Positions 11,545 to 23,030 of a stretch of 64,000 nt of DNA are shown here, in pieces (positions within the stretch are counted from its first letter, which is position 1; every line of letters begins with the position of its first letter). Position numbers and translations under genes: made by a program. The DNA is from Amylostereum areolatum. Lineage: Eukaryota; Basidiomycota; Agaricomycetes; Russulales; Stereaceae. The stretch covers positions 682,001-746,000 of the forward strand of contig SAXG01000022.1 in NCBI GenBank assembly GCA_012932865.1, read 5' to 3'. Below the pieces are notes generated by a model, which was not told where the DNA came from, made no database searches, and worked only from the letters and a program-made list of their open reading frames with translations.

Positions 11545-12819
11545 CTACGCGAGTGATCAGAATGACATCCATAGCTTAACCAAGCCATCCACCCCAAGAC
11601 GCTACGCCATCCACGCACGGAATGCGTTTCACATATCCATGAGGACCCAACGATGCGAGAATGGAACTTACGACGATAATTTTGATGCTCTTGCGGCTTG
11701 GACGACGTGAACGACCTCTCGTCGATGCACCTTCGCGATGAATTTCTTGTGACGTGACGTAACGCATGTCACTACGAGTCACAAATGATAGTCACAAGGT
11801 TCACCCAGCGACATTGACCGAAGCTGAAATAAATCATTACATACTAGCCAAAGCTAGCTTAGATTCGATTTATAGAACCAAATGACACTACAAGTCCTTT
11901 TGTGCCCCCCGAAATCCACTCAAGAGCCTTGTGCCGCGATGTGGACATCCGATGCGTCTTTCAGAGGTAGGGCGGAGTAGGTCTGACTTTGAGTACGTAG
12001 GCCTGGTGGACAATGCTCCAGCTATCTCGTTTTGCTGCTAGCGTAAATGACCATAGAATTGGTGTTTGTTGGCAGGTAATTAACATTATCACCATGCTCA
12101 AGGGACGAACCATGCAAGTCGCCTTAAATTGCTGAGCCATGCGCTGGAGTCAATTCCTTCGGCAGCACGCTGAAGTCAATTCCTTCGGCAGCACTTTCAG
12201 GACATGCTTCAGAGTGTCTGGCCTCGTACGGTCGTCCGATTTTGAAGAGAAAAGAGAGCATTGACATCGACTCTTTCAGCGCTGTTGCCCGGGGCATCGT
12301 AATCTGCAAGCTCGTCCACTTCCTTCAAACAGGACGGGGAAGAAACGTCAGCAAACCCCATCTTGAACCGACATCAGGACAATTCCAAAACAGCTACACG
12401 CAACGACCCCTGCAGTCAACCCTGTGGTTATAAGCTCGGGATGGTACTCGAACAACTTCTTTTTGGCGACGTCGAGCCTGTCCGTCTGGAGACTTCTCCT
12501 TGTGAATCTGGGGCATCGTGCGCGTACTAAGATCCAGCGCAGGCGGACCCTTGCCTTTCTTTATGACATGTTGGACAGAGGCAAGTACGCGAGGGCAAGA
12601 GAGATAGTCGACGACCTTCTTCGAGCTTGCGGGGGTGGTCTCGTCAAGGATGTCCACCGTTCGACCATTGAGAGCGCGCAGGTGAATGGAGGCCAGGCGA
12701 TGACAATAAGTATGATACAGACAAAGATAGCGATACAGCACTACCAATAGACGGTCAGTGTGACAGACACTCAGACGCTGGATCGGCGCCTCACCTTTTA
12801 TATACAGCGAGTACGACGG
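11545..12819. other. Intergenic region with TATA box and unassigned frames
   Basis: The 1.27 kb between the eL20 start and the SNF8 stop has no gene I can name. The first ~200 bases look like eL20 leader and 5' UTR intron. A minus-strand TATATAAAAGG at 12794-12804 suggests a minus-strand transcript starting near 12770. Its longest frame (12747-12394) contains IHLRALNGRTVDILDETTP but lacks an early ATG. The first ATG in the transcript (minus strand, near 12664) gives only a ~35-codon peptide in another frame. A 26-bp tandem duplication lies at 12143-12194. Either a small unrecognised gene or a non-coding transcript is possible. Confidence 0.35.
12143..12194. repeat. Tandem duplication, 2 x 26 bp
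   Basis: Two adjacent copies of a 26-bp unit (core GTCAATTCCTTCGGCAGCAC) differ at a single position. The unit length is not a multiple of three, so the duplication would shift any reading frame through it. Confidence 0.8.
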
Positions 12820-13581
12820 TCATTCCTCCCACTGCATGGCGGCAGGTATCCAATACGCGATACTATCGCCATTGGGCCCGTCTTGATCATCGAGCCAACA
12901 CGTTCCATCCTTGAGCAACATGATATGCAGCACCGACCGTGCTCGATCGTGCGTCCAGCCGTTCCTACTCATCAGCATATCCTCGTCCACTCTCCCCCCA
13001 TTCTCCTGCGCCAGCGCAAGGACAACCATCTGGTCCGCATCAAGCTCTTTAACCACGTTCCTCACCATCTTCTTCCCGTCCCCAAAATCGAGAACTTCAT
13101 ACCCAGCGCCGAGGGGTTTGAGACTCTTGATGCTCCGCACCACGTCGTCCTCGGTGATGACGCCGCTCTCGACGCCGCGGAGCTTGCTCACGAGGCGAAC
13201 AAGCTCGCTCATCTCGATGAGACCTCCGTTCCGCTCGCGGGTGCTAACGCACACATCCACGATCTGCACGCCAAGTTCGCTCTGCCAGTCGCCAAGGCCG
13301 AGCGCTTCCTCCCACCACCCGCCGCGGCGTGGGCCGGCGAGCGGATCGACGCCGATAGAGGCGCACATCTGCTGGAATGCATGTCGGAAGTGAGGATCTC
13401 GGCGTATATCTGCGCGATGATGGGTGGCGAAGTGGGTGAGCGCGACGCGGAACTGGTCGAGCTGGGAATGAAGGGAGTCGACCTGGGTCTGGGAGAGCTG
13501 AGAGGAGAGCGCGGCGAAGGATTTCTGTGACTTTTGCTGACGATCGAAGGCGGCGAGGCCAACGCCGCCCAGGCGATGCAT
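12820..13581 (-). CDS. SNF8: ESCRT-II subunit SNF8 (VPS22/EAP30)
   Basis: SNF8 is the VPS22 subunit of ESCRT-II, which helps sort ubiquitylated membrane proteins into multivesicular endosomes. The single-exon frame of 253 residues has the family length. It begins MHRLGGVGLAAFDRQQKSQK, matching the conserved N-terminus. The middle gives HFATHHRADIRRDPHFRHAF and QQMCASIGVDPLAG, the signature of the EAP30 domain. Winged-helix repeats follow, including ELVRLVSKLRG and GYEVLDFG. The end, with DEDMLMSRNGWTHDRARSVL and the final GTCWLDDQDGPNG, matches the second winged helix. It is divergent from the wall-protein gene at 13867, with a 285-bp shared upstream region. The lack of introns is unusual for this window. 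Confidence 0.94.
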   Translation of the reverse strand: MHRLGGVGLAAFDRQQKSQKSFAALSSQLSQTQVDSLHSQLDQFRVALTHFATHHRADIRRDPHFRHAFQQMCASIGVDPLAGPRRGGWWEEALGLGDWQSELGVQIVDVCVSTRERNGGLIEMSELVRLVSKLRGVESGVITEDDVVRSIKSLKPLGAGYEVLDFGDGKKMVRNVVKELDADQMVVLALAQENGGRVDEDMLMSRNGWTHDRARSVLHIMLLKDGTCWLDDQDGPNGDSIAYWIPAAMQWEE

Positions 13582-13866
13582 GGTGTCAACGGCGATGAAT
13601 GGGAGTCGTTGCCGACGGTGAGCGGAAGGTACTTAGTCGTTGACTGCTTCGGGTAAAGCTCACCGTCGCGTCGATGCGAAACCGTCACATGATTCAGGCA
13701 CCGAGGTACGATTGGTAGAACGTAAGCAAGTCGCACGAGGCGGCGTCCTTGTTCCGCCGCGGCGCTCAACGTTTTTCTCAAGCTTGACCAGAAGCCAACA
13801 CCTTCCTTCTTCCTGCTCCCCTTCCTCCTCCCCGCCACCACTTATCCCTCCTCTATACCTCTCAGG

Positions 13867-14676
13867 ATGTTTTTCTCCCGCGTCGTCTCTGCTGCTGCTC
13901 TTATTGGCACCGCTACGGCAACCTTCCAGATCCTTGCTCCCGGAGGACCTGATGTTTGGTGGGGTATGTCCTTGGCCATTTCAACCCTACATCTGCGCCC
14001 GCCTCTGACATATCTACGTCTATGTAGTCGCCAACAGCCAGAACACTATGGTGTGGACGTGTCACACTGACGCTCCTGCTGTGGTCAGTTTGCAACCTGT
14101 TCTATTCTTGGCTCTGTCGGCTCACCTTTACCCCAGACCTACCAGCTCTTGTACGAGAAACCTTTGTCGCCTATTTGCTACGCTCATCCTTCGTCATAGG
14201 ATCGCCAACGGTGACCCTACGATCCTCCCGGCAGCCCAGGCTATCATTGCCAACGTCGCCAACGCCGACTGTTCTCACACGATCACGACCCAGCAAGCCG
14301 CCCTTACTCCTGCTCAAAACTACACCCTCATCCTCGCGGACAACCTCGATCAGACCAAGGTTTTTTGTCTGCCTTATCTAGCCTCTATTGTGTCTCACCC
14401 GCGGTCTTCGTGTAGCAATATGCTGTCTCCCAGCCATTCGAAGTAAAGGCTGCTGGCTCTTCGTTCCCAGCGTCTTCGGCGACTCCGACGGAGAGCCTGG
14501 CCTCGTCTACGGCCAGCGGAACCGGCTCTGCGGCCTCAACTACCGGCACCTCGTCCTCCAGCTCGTCCTCCAGCTCTTCCTCCAGCTCTTCCTCCGAGAG
14601 CAATGGCGCCGCTGGCCTTCAGATCTCGCTCGCGGGCTTCGTCGCCGTCGCCGGTGCGGCGTTCGGCATGTTCTAA
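13867..14676 (+). CDS. GPI-anchored cell-wall protein, Kre9/Knh1-like
   Basis: The predicted product is a secreted, GPI-anchored protein with an N-terminal Kre9/Knh1-like beta-sandwich. The first ~20 residues (MFFSRVVSAAALIGTATATF) are a signal peptide. The domain starts FQILAPGGPDVWW, then VANSQNTMVWTCHTDAP, IANGDPTILPAAQAIIANV and LTPAQNYTLILADN. A Ser/Thr linker with a long serine run follows. The C-terminal hydrophobic tail, GLQISLAGFVAVAGAAFGMF, is a GPI-attachment signal. Exon joins are at 13963/14028, then two introns of about 60 and 45 nt in the middle, and one before QYAVSQPFEVKAAG. Relatives are abundant in Agaricomycetes and are thought to sit at the wall or plasma membrane; a direct role in glucan synthesis is not shown for them. 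Confidence 0.85.
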
Positions 14677-16218
14677 ATGCATCGCGATGGAAGCGGCTGC
14701 GTGGTATGGTTTGTCTCGGTCATCTTTCATTTTGTTTTCACGGCTCCCTGTTTTCCAAGCCCGTATGCTCTCTTCATATGGTCTTTCCCCTCTTACTTTC
14801 CTCGTATTGGGACTATTTTTCGGTTGACTTGTATCAGTGATCTTGCTGTACATACCCCTTGTCGCTCTCTTGATATCACCGTCGTTTAATCGCTCATGTT
14901 CGCATGCAGAAAGCCTTTCTCCAACCCGCAAGGCATGAATGATCTGTAACCACACAGGGTTGCCTGTCGCCCGGTCAGAAAAGGCTGCATGCATCTGAGG
15001 TAGGCGCATGTAACCTCAACCAGACACGGGCCAATATATTCGATATACGGAGAACGACCATAACATAGGCATCGAGGTAGACGTGCCAAGTTATCTGCTA
15101 TGTTCTCCGGTTTGCGCGGTAAGTACATTCACCTATTTCTACCTACGGAACACGCGCTAATCATCTTGCAGATCGTCGTTGTTGTTACGGTAAGCCAATA
15201 GCGAGATTTCGGTAAAACAAGTAAACATATTGCGCTATACTCGCCTTGGCCAATGGCCCCAACTCGTCCTCGCTCAGGGCCGATGCCCCCGCACAACATC
15301 CGACAAGTCTGCCGAGGGGGCCCAATGAACTTGCTCGGCGTGTGTCGCCTAACGGCGCTGTCCACACCCGACACCCGACGACACCGGCCCCTCCTACAGC
15401 ACCGATTTCGATGAGTGATCTGCCAAACGCAGGGTAAGATAAAGACATCTCCCACCACGTTTCCCGCCCATCGACGTCAATCCTCGTCACTGCACAGGCG
15501 AAACCAAAGGCCGGGGCGGCAGGTCTGAGGCCCGAATATGGGTCTCCTCCGGATATCCGAAACGCGCTTTATGCCAATGACATCGATGGGCGCGCGGACT
15601 TGAAGTTGAGCTGCAACAGCTTATCAGACGCCACGCAGAGTGTGGATCGTCTGTGATCGTTCAGAGGTATAGCGAAGGCCAAAGAGAGTGAGGACGTGTG
15701 CGGGATCATGAATAGGTCCGCGTGCGGGCGTTAGTGCGGGGGGAGAGGACGAGCAGGGCTTGTGTTGGCTTCGCTCAGTGTTGCCCAGGACTTATATATA
15801 TGAAAAGTAACGCTCGCGGTTCACGTGTCGTTACAGGAGACCCTGCGTCTGAGATATCTCGGTGTTCCGACGGAAAGCCCTCTGGAGCATTCGTGAGAAG
15901 TTGCCAAGGGAGAAAGAGGGATCAGGCGCGGCCGGGCGGGAGAGACGGAGGAGAGAGGGACCCTAGGGGACCCTCCATGTCTATGTCCGCCCATTGGCAG
16001 TCGTTTTCTCTACCGCCTGTCCACTCTTCTTGGCCCCTCACCTGATTCCTCCGCCGGGCTATAAGTCCCTCACCTTCCAACCCGCAATTCCCGCAGGCGG
16101 TCCCCCCTCTCGTACGCCTTCTTTCTCCGCCCGTCCTTCAACGCGTCGACCGAGACCCTCGCTTCCAGACAACCTTCAAGCTCTTCAAGCTTCTCAAGCT
16201 TAAGCTCAGCCTATACAT
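14677..16218. other. Long intergenic region, one possible short gene
   Basis: No confident gene lies in these 1.5 kb. A plus-strand frame starting MANGPNSSSLRADAPAQ at 15246 runs 63 codons and can be spliced (donor near 15435) to a second short frame ending near 15655, but it is Pro/Ala-rich and matches nothing I know. The minus strand has overlapping frames of ~100 codons without motifs. A TATATATA run at 15794 and a CTATAAG box near 16059 could be core promoters; the second lies 160 nt upstream of the DUF1275 start. Confidence 0.35.
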
Positions 16219-17284
16219 ATGTCGAACCCTACCCCCGCCCCTCTCTCCAAGGCTGCAGAGGGTCTCCCCCCACCCGCCACCAACCCCTCTGCAGCATCAT
16301 CCGCGACCCGCCTGGGTTTTGTGCCCTCGCGATGGAGGGACTTTTTGATGGAGGACATCGACGAGAAACACAACATGACGACGATCCCTTTGGTGGGCTA
16401 CTGTCTCATGACCGGCTGGATGTGCGTGTTTATCTCTTTCACACTCTGTGCGCCTCCTCCGATCTAAACATATCGACCGCTCGCAGTGATGTTGTCGCCT
16501 TTTCTGCCATCTTCGTTTGGTGCGCTTTCCAGACAGGTAACTCCGTCCAGGTGCGTCTACGTATCGCTCCTTGCCGTCTTCGACTGCTCATCGATGTTTT
16601 GCATATCCCTAGCTCGCCATCGCGCTCGCGCGTTTATTCCAAGGCCCGTCTGGGCACCACGACGGATCCTTCCACCTCGCCGACAAGTTTGCGCTCACGT
16701 CCGTGCTCACGTTCCTCTTCGGCGCGTTCTGCGGCCGCGTCGGCGACAAAATAGGAGCCAAGACCCGCTTATGGCTGTTTGGAGGCACGTTCTTCCAAGC
16801 GCTGCTCACCATGGCCGCCGCGATCGCTCTGTGGGAAGGTGGACAGAAAAGCGTGGCGGACTCGAGGGACAATATCACTTGGTCGAACGCATGCTCGTAC
16901 GCCGCGCTCGGGCTCATCAGTATGAGCATGGGTCTGCAGGGCATCATGGGCAAGCGTGTTAACACCCAGTTCACGACGACGAGTACGTTTCTCGGTTTGT
17001 AACCCCTTCTCCCCTCTGCTAATCGGCTCTGAACAGTCGTGCTCACGACGACATGGTGCGAGCTCATGGCCGACCCCAAATTGTTCGAGTTCCGCAAGCT
17101 CGTCATCTCGCGCGATCACAAGGTTCTCGCCATCGCTGCGCTCTTCATCGGCGGCTTCTCCTCCCGTGCGATCTTGCAGGGAATTGGTTCTCCTGCGGCG
17201 CTTGGTATTGGCTGCGGTATTCGCTGTGCCATTGCGCTTAGCTGGTTCATCGTCCCCGCGAAGAAAAAGGCGATCAAGAATTGA
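16219..17284 (+). CDS. DUF1275 (YoaK family) membrane protein
   Basis: This is a multi-pass membrane protein of the DUF1275/YoaK family, a fungal and bacterial group of unknown transport or signalling role. The N-terminal ~50 residues are Pro/Ala/Ser-rich and cytosolic. Helices then follow: TTIPLVGYCLMTGW, DVVAFSAIFVWCAFQTGNSV, LAIALARLF, then KFALTSVLTFLFGAFCGRV and WLFGGTFFQALLTMAAAIAL. The conserved LGLISMSMGLQGIMGKRV and a late TTTWCELMAD segment are typical. The C-terminus is AIALSWFIVPAKKKAIKN. Introns are inferred after the first helix (GTGCGTGT...CGCAG), after GNSVQ (GTGCGTC...CCTAG) and near 16985-17037. The product is about 290 residues. The start is the first ATG after a pyrimidine-rich leader. 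Confidence 0.85.
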
Positions 17285-18169
17285 GGGTAAACGCGTCGTC
17301 ATCGTTTGGGAACGCGATGTTTGGGCAATATGTTTATTACGGGAAAGGGTCTGGGCGAAAAGGCGGGCCAGAAGAGTACAAGTATACCTTACACCATTCC
17401 ATAGATAGTTTCTAGACGGTTGGGCGGCGGGCGAAGATTTGGCGCTGTATCAGAGCATGTACGTACCCATACCGGTCCTTACTCCGTTGATGGTTTTATA
17501 CTTCCGGATTGAATATTGAATGTCCGTTTGGCTACTAACAGTGTGGTATAGCATTCGTTAAACATCGTGTCAGAGGGGACGTGTAAAACGATGTTATTCG
17601 GTCGCAGTAAGGTCGCATTGCGTTACAAGCATGTAACGTCTCTGGTAAGGAACATCGCCCCACCCGTCAACCGGCATTCTGAAACAGAACGAGAGGGACA
17701 CTCCAGCTAGAGACGTGAAACGTCCATCTAGGACACGCGGTAGGCTCCTGCGCGAGGGAGGAGAGTGCAGCGCAGGGGGACAATAGTGCGAGTCCGAGAA
17801 ATGAGTGAGGAAAAAAGACGGCGAGCGCCAGGCTTTTATATGGCCTGGCGCAGCGCGATCACGTGGACTTACATAAACGCGATCAAGTATCCCCCCCAAG
17901 TTGAACGTACAACTGTCCATACTTACATACGTAGGGAGTGTGTTAGATAGCACTCAGCACTGAGTGCCGAGACGACTCAGAGAGGGTCCCAGCAATGGGG
18001 AACTTGTCGATGATGCATGCTCAAAATTCAAAGGCATATGTACAATGATACACGACCAAACATTTGCCATGGCGCTGAAGCGCTGAAGCCTGACGATCGC
18101 TGCCGCCGGCGAAGCGAAGTCGTCGTTAACCCTTAGGCTCATGCCTTCTTCTCGGAATGCCAACAAACC
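17285..18169. other. Intergenic region with TATA-containing hairpin
   Basis: The region has no supported gene. A minus-strand frame (17953-17594) of 119 codons has no domain. At 17825-17851 a perfect 9-bp inverted repeat, GCGCCAGGC and GCCTGGCGC, encloses TTTTATATG, so a TATA-like core sits in the loop of a possible hairpin. The final ~200 bases should hold the promoter and leader of the Zn2Cys6 factor. Confidence 0.35.
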
Positions 18170-21100
18170 ATGTCGTCTCCTGAAAGCGAACCCAACTCAC
18201 ATCCTCCTTCTTCCGAGCCGTTCAGGAAACGACGCATCCAGACTGCCAGAGCGTGTGATCGATGCCGGGTCAAGAAAAGTATGTCACCCTGCTCCTTCTG
18301 CTGCTTGTTTTAAGGTTAATGAGACCGACACAGCTCGCTGTAAGACAAATGTCCGTGCTCGAGCATAGCAACGACATTTAAACTCTGCATAGGTGACGGA
18401 TTACCTCAATCAGACAAGAAGTGCACTCTATGCAATACCTCCAAGAGTGTCTGTCACTACACTGATGGCCCATTGCCCCCTAGCATGGTGCGTACCGTGT
18501 TTTAAATGAATAAGAAATCTTGGAGTTTTACATGGATCCTGTAGACGCAATCTCCTGTGAAGGCGTGAGCGCGATTTTGCAAGCTCGAGCGTCCCGCAAA
18601 TCTTATGTCTGTACAGATATGTGCAAAGTCTAGAGAATCGGCTCCGGCGGATGGAAGGCTTGTTCGCCCAGGTACGGTGCACATATATGCTATGTGATGC
18701 GATTCACCCATTAATCCTCTCTTTAGCTCCATCCCGACCTCGACTTCTCCGAACACCAAAATGACAACGGTCCTGAGAGTCCTCCAAAACAACAAAGCTC
18801 TAGCAGGACACATCTCCCCTGCGTGCCCCCTACGCCTTTCATGCCGTCCATGCTCGATGATGCATCCGAGGGCCCAGCACTCGATGTCGACGAGGACGAG
18901 TTCTCAGAAACAAGTGAGACCGACCTTGTCGAACATTTACGATCATTGAACGTGAACTCCACCTTCGGTTGCTTTTATGGAAAATCCAGCGGGATGCTGC
19001 TGTTCCAAAAGGCCCTCAATTTCAAGTCAGAGATGTCGGGCCAAGAAGCTATAAAAACGGGACGACTGTCCAGGCGTCCGGACTATTGGCATATTCAACC
19101 ATGGGAACGAGCCCGCTGTCGCCAGAAACGCCCGACAGCATACACCTTCCCACCCCCAGACCTCATGTCCTCCCTCGTCGACTACTATTTCCGATACGTC
19201 GATCCAATCTCCCCTCTCTTTCACAGACCCACGTTCGACCGACAAATCGCGGATGGCCTTCACCTCTTTGACGACGGGATCGGCGCCGTCGTTTCCCTTG
19301 TGTGCGCTCTTGGATCGCGTTTCTCCGACGACCCCCGTGTTCTCCTGGACGACCCCGAGAAGCCGAATCATCCTCATTCTGCGGGTTGGGTCTGGTTCAA
19401 CCAGGTGCAACTCGTACGCAACGTTGGTCTGGCCGATCCAGCTCTCACTGACCTACAAGTTTGTGCTGTGCGCCCATCTTATCCCACTTCTCTCAAACTC
19501 CCAGAATGCTGAAATTTGCGTTAGCTTGGGACTCTTTATGTATTCGGATCTGGGACGCCACAGATATGCTGGACTCTCAGCGGCATAGGCCTTCGTATGG
19601 CGCAGGACATCGGCGCACATCGCCGGCGGGCGTATGTGGATCATTCACCGCTGGAAACCGATTTATGGAGGAGAGCTTTCTGGTATTCCCAACCCGACTT
19701 ATCCTTTACGTACTTGCATCTGACGCATTCCTCAGGGTTCTTTTCAGTCTCGATGTATGGCTGAGCGCGTTTCTCGGGAGGACCTGCGGTATTTCGGTGG
19801 ACGGGTGGGGATTTTGACTTCGTTCCGTGCCCGTGTCAACCCTTAACAATATGTCATGCAGCATTGACAACCCTTTCCCCATGGATCGTGATGACGATTA
19901 CTGGGACTTGGACCCTCGAGAAGCTTCCCAGCAATCACCGGGTAAGCCTTCCAAGATGACCTACTTCGTGTACTGGTCCAAGCTGTACCTTATCCTCGCG
20001 CACGCTCTCCGGACCATTGTATGCGTTGCTTTTCCCTTGTCATTCGTTACTCATACTCTCTATCCAGTATTCTCCGGACAAGCCAAGAATCATCGCGAAG
20101 ATCGGCGAGCAGGAATGGAGACGCCGTACCGTGTCCGTGCTCGACTCGGAGCTTAATGAGTGGTTCGATTCACTTCCAAACCATTGTGCGGATTTTTCCT
20201 TTTCGCTGCATAGGCTATACTAACGCCATTTCTGCAGTACGCTGGGACCCAACACGCGAGGACGAAATGCTTTTTATGCAAACTGGATACCTGCATGCTG
20301 GGTATCATATGGTTCTGATAGCCATTCATCGACCCTTTATTCCGTCCTTTGGCAAGGGGTCGGCATTGTCGTTCCCGTCCCTCGCCATATCTGTACACGC
20401 AGCTCGGGCATGCGCTCACATACTCGAGACTCAGCGCCTCCGACATCCAGGCATGATCTCTTCTCATCTACTTGTATGTCTCTGTCCATCTGTCCATGGT
20501 TAATCCTCACATGGTTCTTTTGGAAGCTTCCCGCCTTTAACTCGGGGATCACTCTTCTACTCGGGATATGGGGTGCCAGAAGATTGGGTCTCAAGCTTGA
20601 TGCTGCCAAGGAGATGGAGAACGTACATACCTGCATAAGGTTCATTAGCACAGGCGAGAATCGTTGGTCGGTCGCGGGACGTCTTCGGTATGTGTTAAGC
20701 GTTTCTTTTTTCACCCCAGGGCGCCTAATAAATCGCATGCCTTCAGTGACCTTCTCCTCGACCTTACGGCTGCAGGTGATCTACCCTTGCCCGAATCCCC
20801 GCCTTCTACGACCGGAAAACGGGGACGATGTGATGATGGAGAAGGCCGCAATACTGGCGTCTCTACAACAGATCTTCGGTCATCCGAACAACACCCGGAC
20901 CTCAGGAGGATCGCGGGTGAACGTCGACTGTCCCGAGAAACATCAGAACTGTCGACGCTCGGTCCACCGCTGTCCGCTGAAGATAAACAACGTCTAGAAG
21001 CCGGTGTGCTTCAATCTTTCGGAAGGCCTCCTGGACTAAATCGCACCGGATATCCTCCCATAGTGTCAATATCCCCAGTGGTGTCCAGCGTAATGGAGGA

Positions 21101-21642
21101 ACCAGCTCTATTTCTGTCTGAGGGCACATCTTACGACAATTTCGCAAGGGTGCAAATGACCGACGCTTACTCTACCGTCATCGAACCAGCACATAACAGG
21201 ACCGCGATGTTTTCCGGAGAGCAAACGCCGTCCCATGGCCTCCAAACACGTCAGCCTACCACGATTACCGAAGGCACTGAGAGTGCGGGATCCAGTCTGG
21301 ATATCGACGCTATACGGGGCGACAAGGCATCTATGGATTATTTTTCTCGCCTGATGCCCCAGGACCTGGACGGGCAAATGGTCGTGGACGAAGACATGAT
21401 GGCGATATGGTCCACTTTGCCCAATGGCTTTCAGTGAGTGCATTTGGCGGTTCCTTTTTTCAACAGGAGACTTACGCAGGTTTGTATGCAGGGCGGAGGA
21501 CTGGGACGCATACCTATCCAATTTTGTCGGGATGACCGACCCTAATGCCTTCGGAGACTCTAGTATCCCTGGTCTGCTTGAGACTCAACTTCAACCAGGC
21601 CAAGCCGCCACCGACGATGCGTATGGACAGACATCGCTTTGA
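18170..21642 (+). CDS. Zn2Cys6 fungal-specific transcription factor
   Basis: The gene encodes a binuclear zinc-cluster transcription factor with a fungal_trans regulatory domain. The DNA-binding cluster is C-x2-C-x6-C-x9-C-x2-C-x6-C: ACDRCRVKK in exon 1, a 6-nt microexon (18334-18339), then DGLPQSDKKCTLCNTSKSVC. SLENRLRRMEGLFAQ is the coiled-coil dimerisation segment. The middle domain includes LVDYYFRYVDPISPLFHRPT, IGLRMAQDIGAHRRRAY and WRRAFWVLFSLDVWLSAFLG, the landmark motifs of fungal_trans. A Ser/Thr-rich C-terminal part ends at 21642 after a last intron near 21435-21489. About ten introns are needed. Targets cannot be predicted; the motif order is shared with regulators of metabolism such as the XlnR-like group, but I do not assign it there. 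Confidence 0.88.
18334..18339 (+). other. 6-nt microexon completing the zinc cluster
   Basis: The six bases CTCGCT are flanked by AG on the left and GTAAGA on the right. Joining AAG AAA A + CT CGC T + GT GAC GGA gives KKTRCDG, which supplies the third cysteine with exactly the C-x6-C spacing of the family. Without it the cluster cannot be formed. Confidence 0.7.
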
Positions 21643-22416
21643 CTGGAGTTTTGAGCTTTCAGAGATCTATCGCACTTGCCATTTGCTATCGCTTTCTGCA
21701 TTGTAACGTGTGTATTCCATCACCGATTGTATATTCCAACCTGACTTATATGGTCTTAGTCTATACCCTTCTACATGTTATACTCTATCTCAATTTAAAT
21801 AAACATTGCTCGTTAACATATGGACGGTCGCGTGGTCCACATCGAACACGGAGAACCACTGGCCACTAGCAAGTTCGACGGAAGTAACGGAACTACTGAC
21901 ATAGTGACACATCAAGATGTGCGGACACGCATATGCCAGTGATCATAGCACCTCCAAGCTGCTGCTCTGACACCTAAATATGCCACAATTTTTTCCGATG
22001 TATCCCTGCACCACTCACCATGCCACCTCACCCTCCATGTAGTCAAAATCTGCTCCTATCTTGCTCCTCGAGAGCTGTCGGCGGCTGATACGCCTCGGTT
22101 GGTTTTATGCTGTTGACAACCTGCGAATTTCCGGGTATTTATTCGCTTCATTCCCCAAGTCTTCGTTAGTCCTCATCTCAACCAATAGGGAAAAAGAGCA
22201 CTCACAGTGCGACGCGATCAGGTGATAGGTTGAAATCGGCGCACAATAGAACTCGGATTTTAACTGCATGTAGCAACGTGCCGCCAAACATTTGTACAGG
22301 TTGACCCTTCGCTTCTTGCGTCTTGCGCTTTGCCTTCTTCTCTCGTTCCCCTCCTCTTTCTGCCCTTGGCATATCATTCCCTGGCCTGCCTGATTTCGTA
22401 TCCGGTACCGTACATA
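21643..22416. other. Intergenic region before the interrupted gene
   Basis: The left part holds the 3' UTR of the Zn2Cys6 factor and is AT-rich near 21700-21810. The right part holds the pyrimidine-rich leader of the gene starting at 22417. A minus-strand frame (22476-22105) is antisense to that leader and has no domain. No other feature is seen. Confidence 0.4.
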
Positions 22417-22796
22417 ATGCCAGCCGTCGCCCATGGTGCCACACCCGACGTCAATGTTGCTCAAGCTCAATCTCAACTTTCATCGCCGCTTACGGCGGAC
22501 TACCCACTCGACCAGACCCTGTGGTGGGTGCGTGACTTTCCTCATTTCTGACCCAGGATCGTACTAACTACGCGCTCCAGTCTCGGATTCCTTTTAAAGA
22601 TCTCGTCCAAATCTTGGTGGAGTTTTCCCAGATGGATTGCAAGTCCAAGAGAGCCAAGTCACGACCGATGAAGGACCATTATTTCACAGATTACCACCAA
22701 CTTTCATTCTCCCCGAACATTTCACGACTATTTCCAGTATTGCAATGTGGACATCAAAAATGTTTTCCTCGTGTGGCAACCTATCCAAGCCTGAGT

Positions 22797-22821
22797 CATC
22801 AGGAAAAGTGCACCTCACCTA
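22797..22821 (+). repeat. Left terminal inverted repeat of the Plavaka element
   Basis: This starts CATCAGGAAAAGTGCAC and continues with a CACCTA. It pairs with 33994-34018 on the opposite strand at 22 of 25 positions. It is preceded by GT, the left copy of the target duplication. Confidence 0.8.
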
Positions 22822-23030
22822 TTTCGACCTCTGGCCACCTAACCGGCCTTTGCCGGCCTATCGCGTGCCGCGTCGTGTTGGCGAGGTCGTGGGGATCTGA
22901 TAAGTCTCGGCCTGATGACCTATTCAGACCTAAGTGAGCTCCGAGGCGATCCCGATTTTCATACTGTAGCTTATCAAATGAAGTCTATTACAAAAATCGT
23001 TAAGTAATAGGAAGCAATACAAAGTCCACT

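Noticed and set aside
12424..12750. Plus-strand frame opposite the unassigned minus-strand region
   Set aside because: It has no conserved motif, and the TATA signal supports the other strand.
12760..13530. 256-codon plus-strand frame
   Set aside because: It is the antisense shadow of SNF8, which matches its family along its whole length.
22637..22900. Alternative frame running from the left host exon into the transposon
   Set aside because: It is not continuous with exon 1 through any good splice pair, and it ends inside the element. The other frame joins both sides of the insertion.
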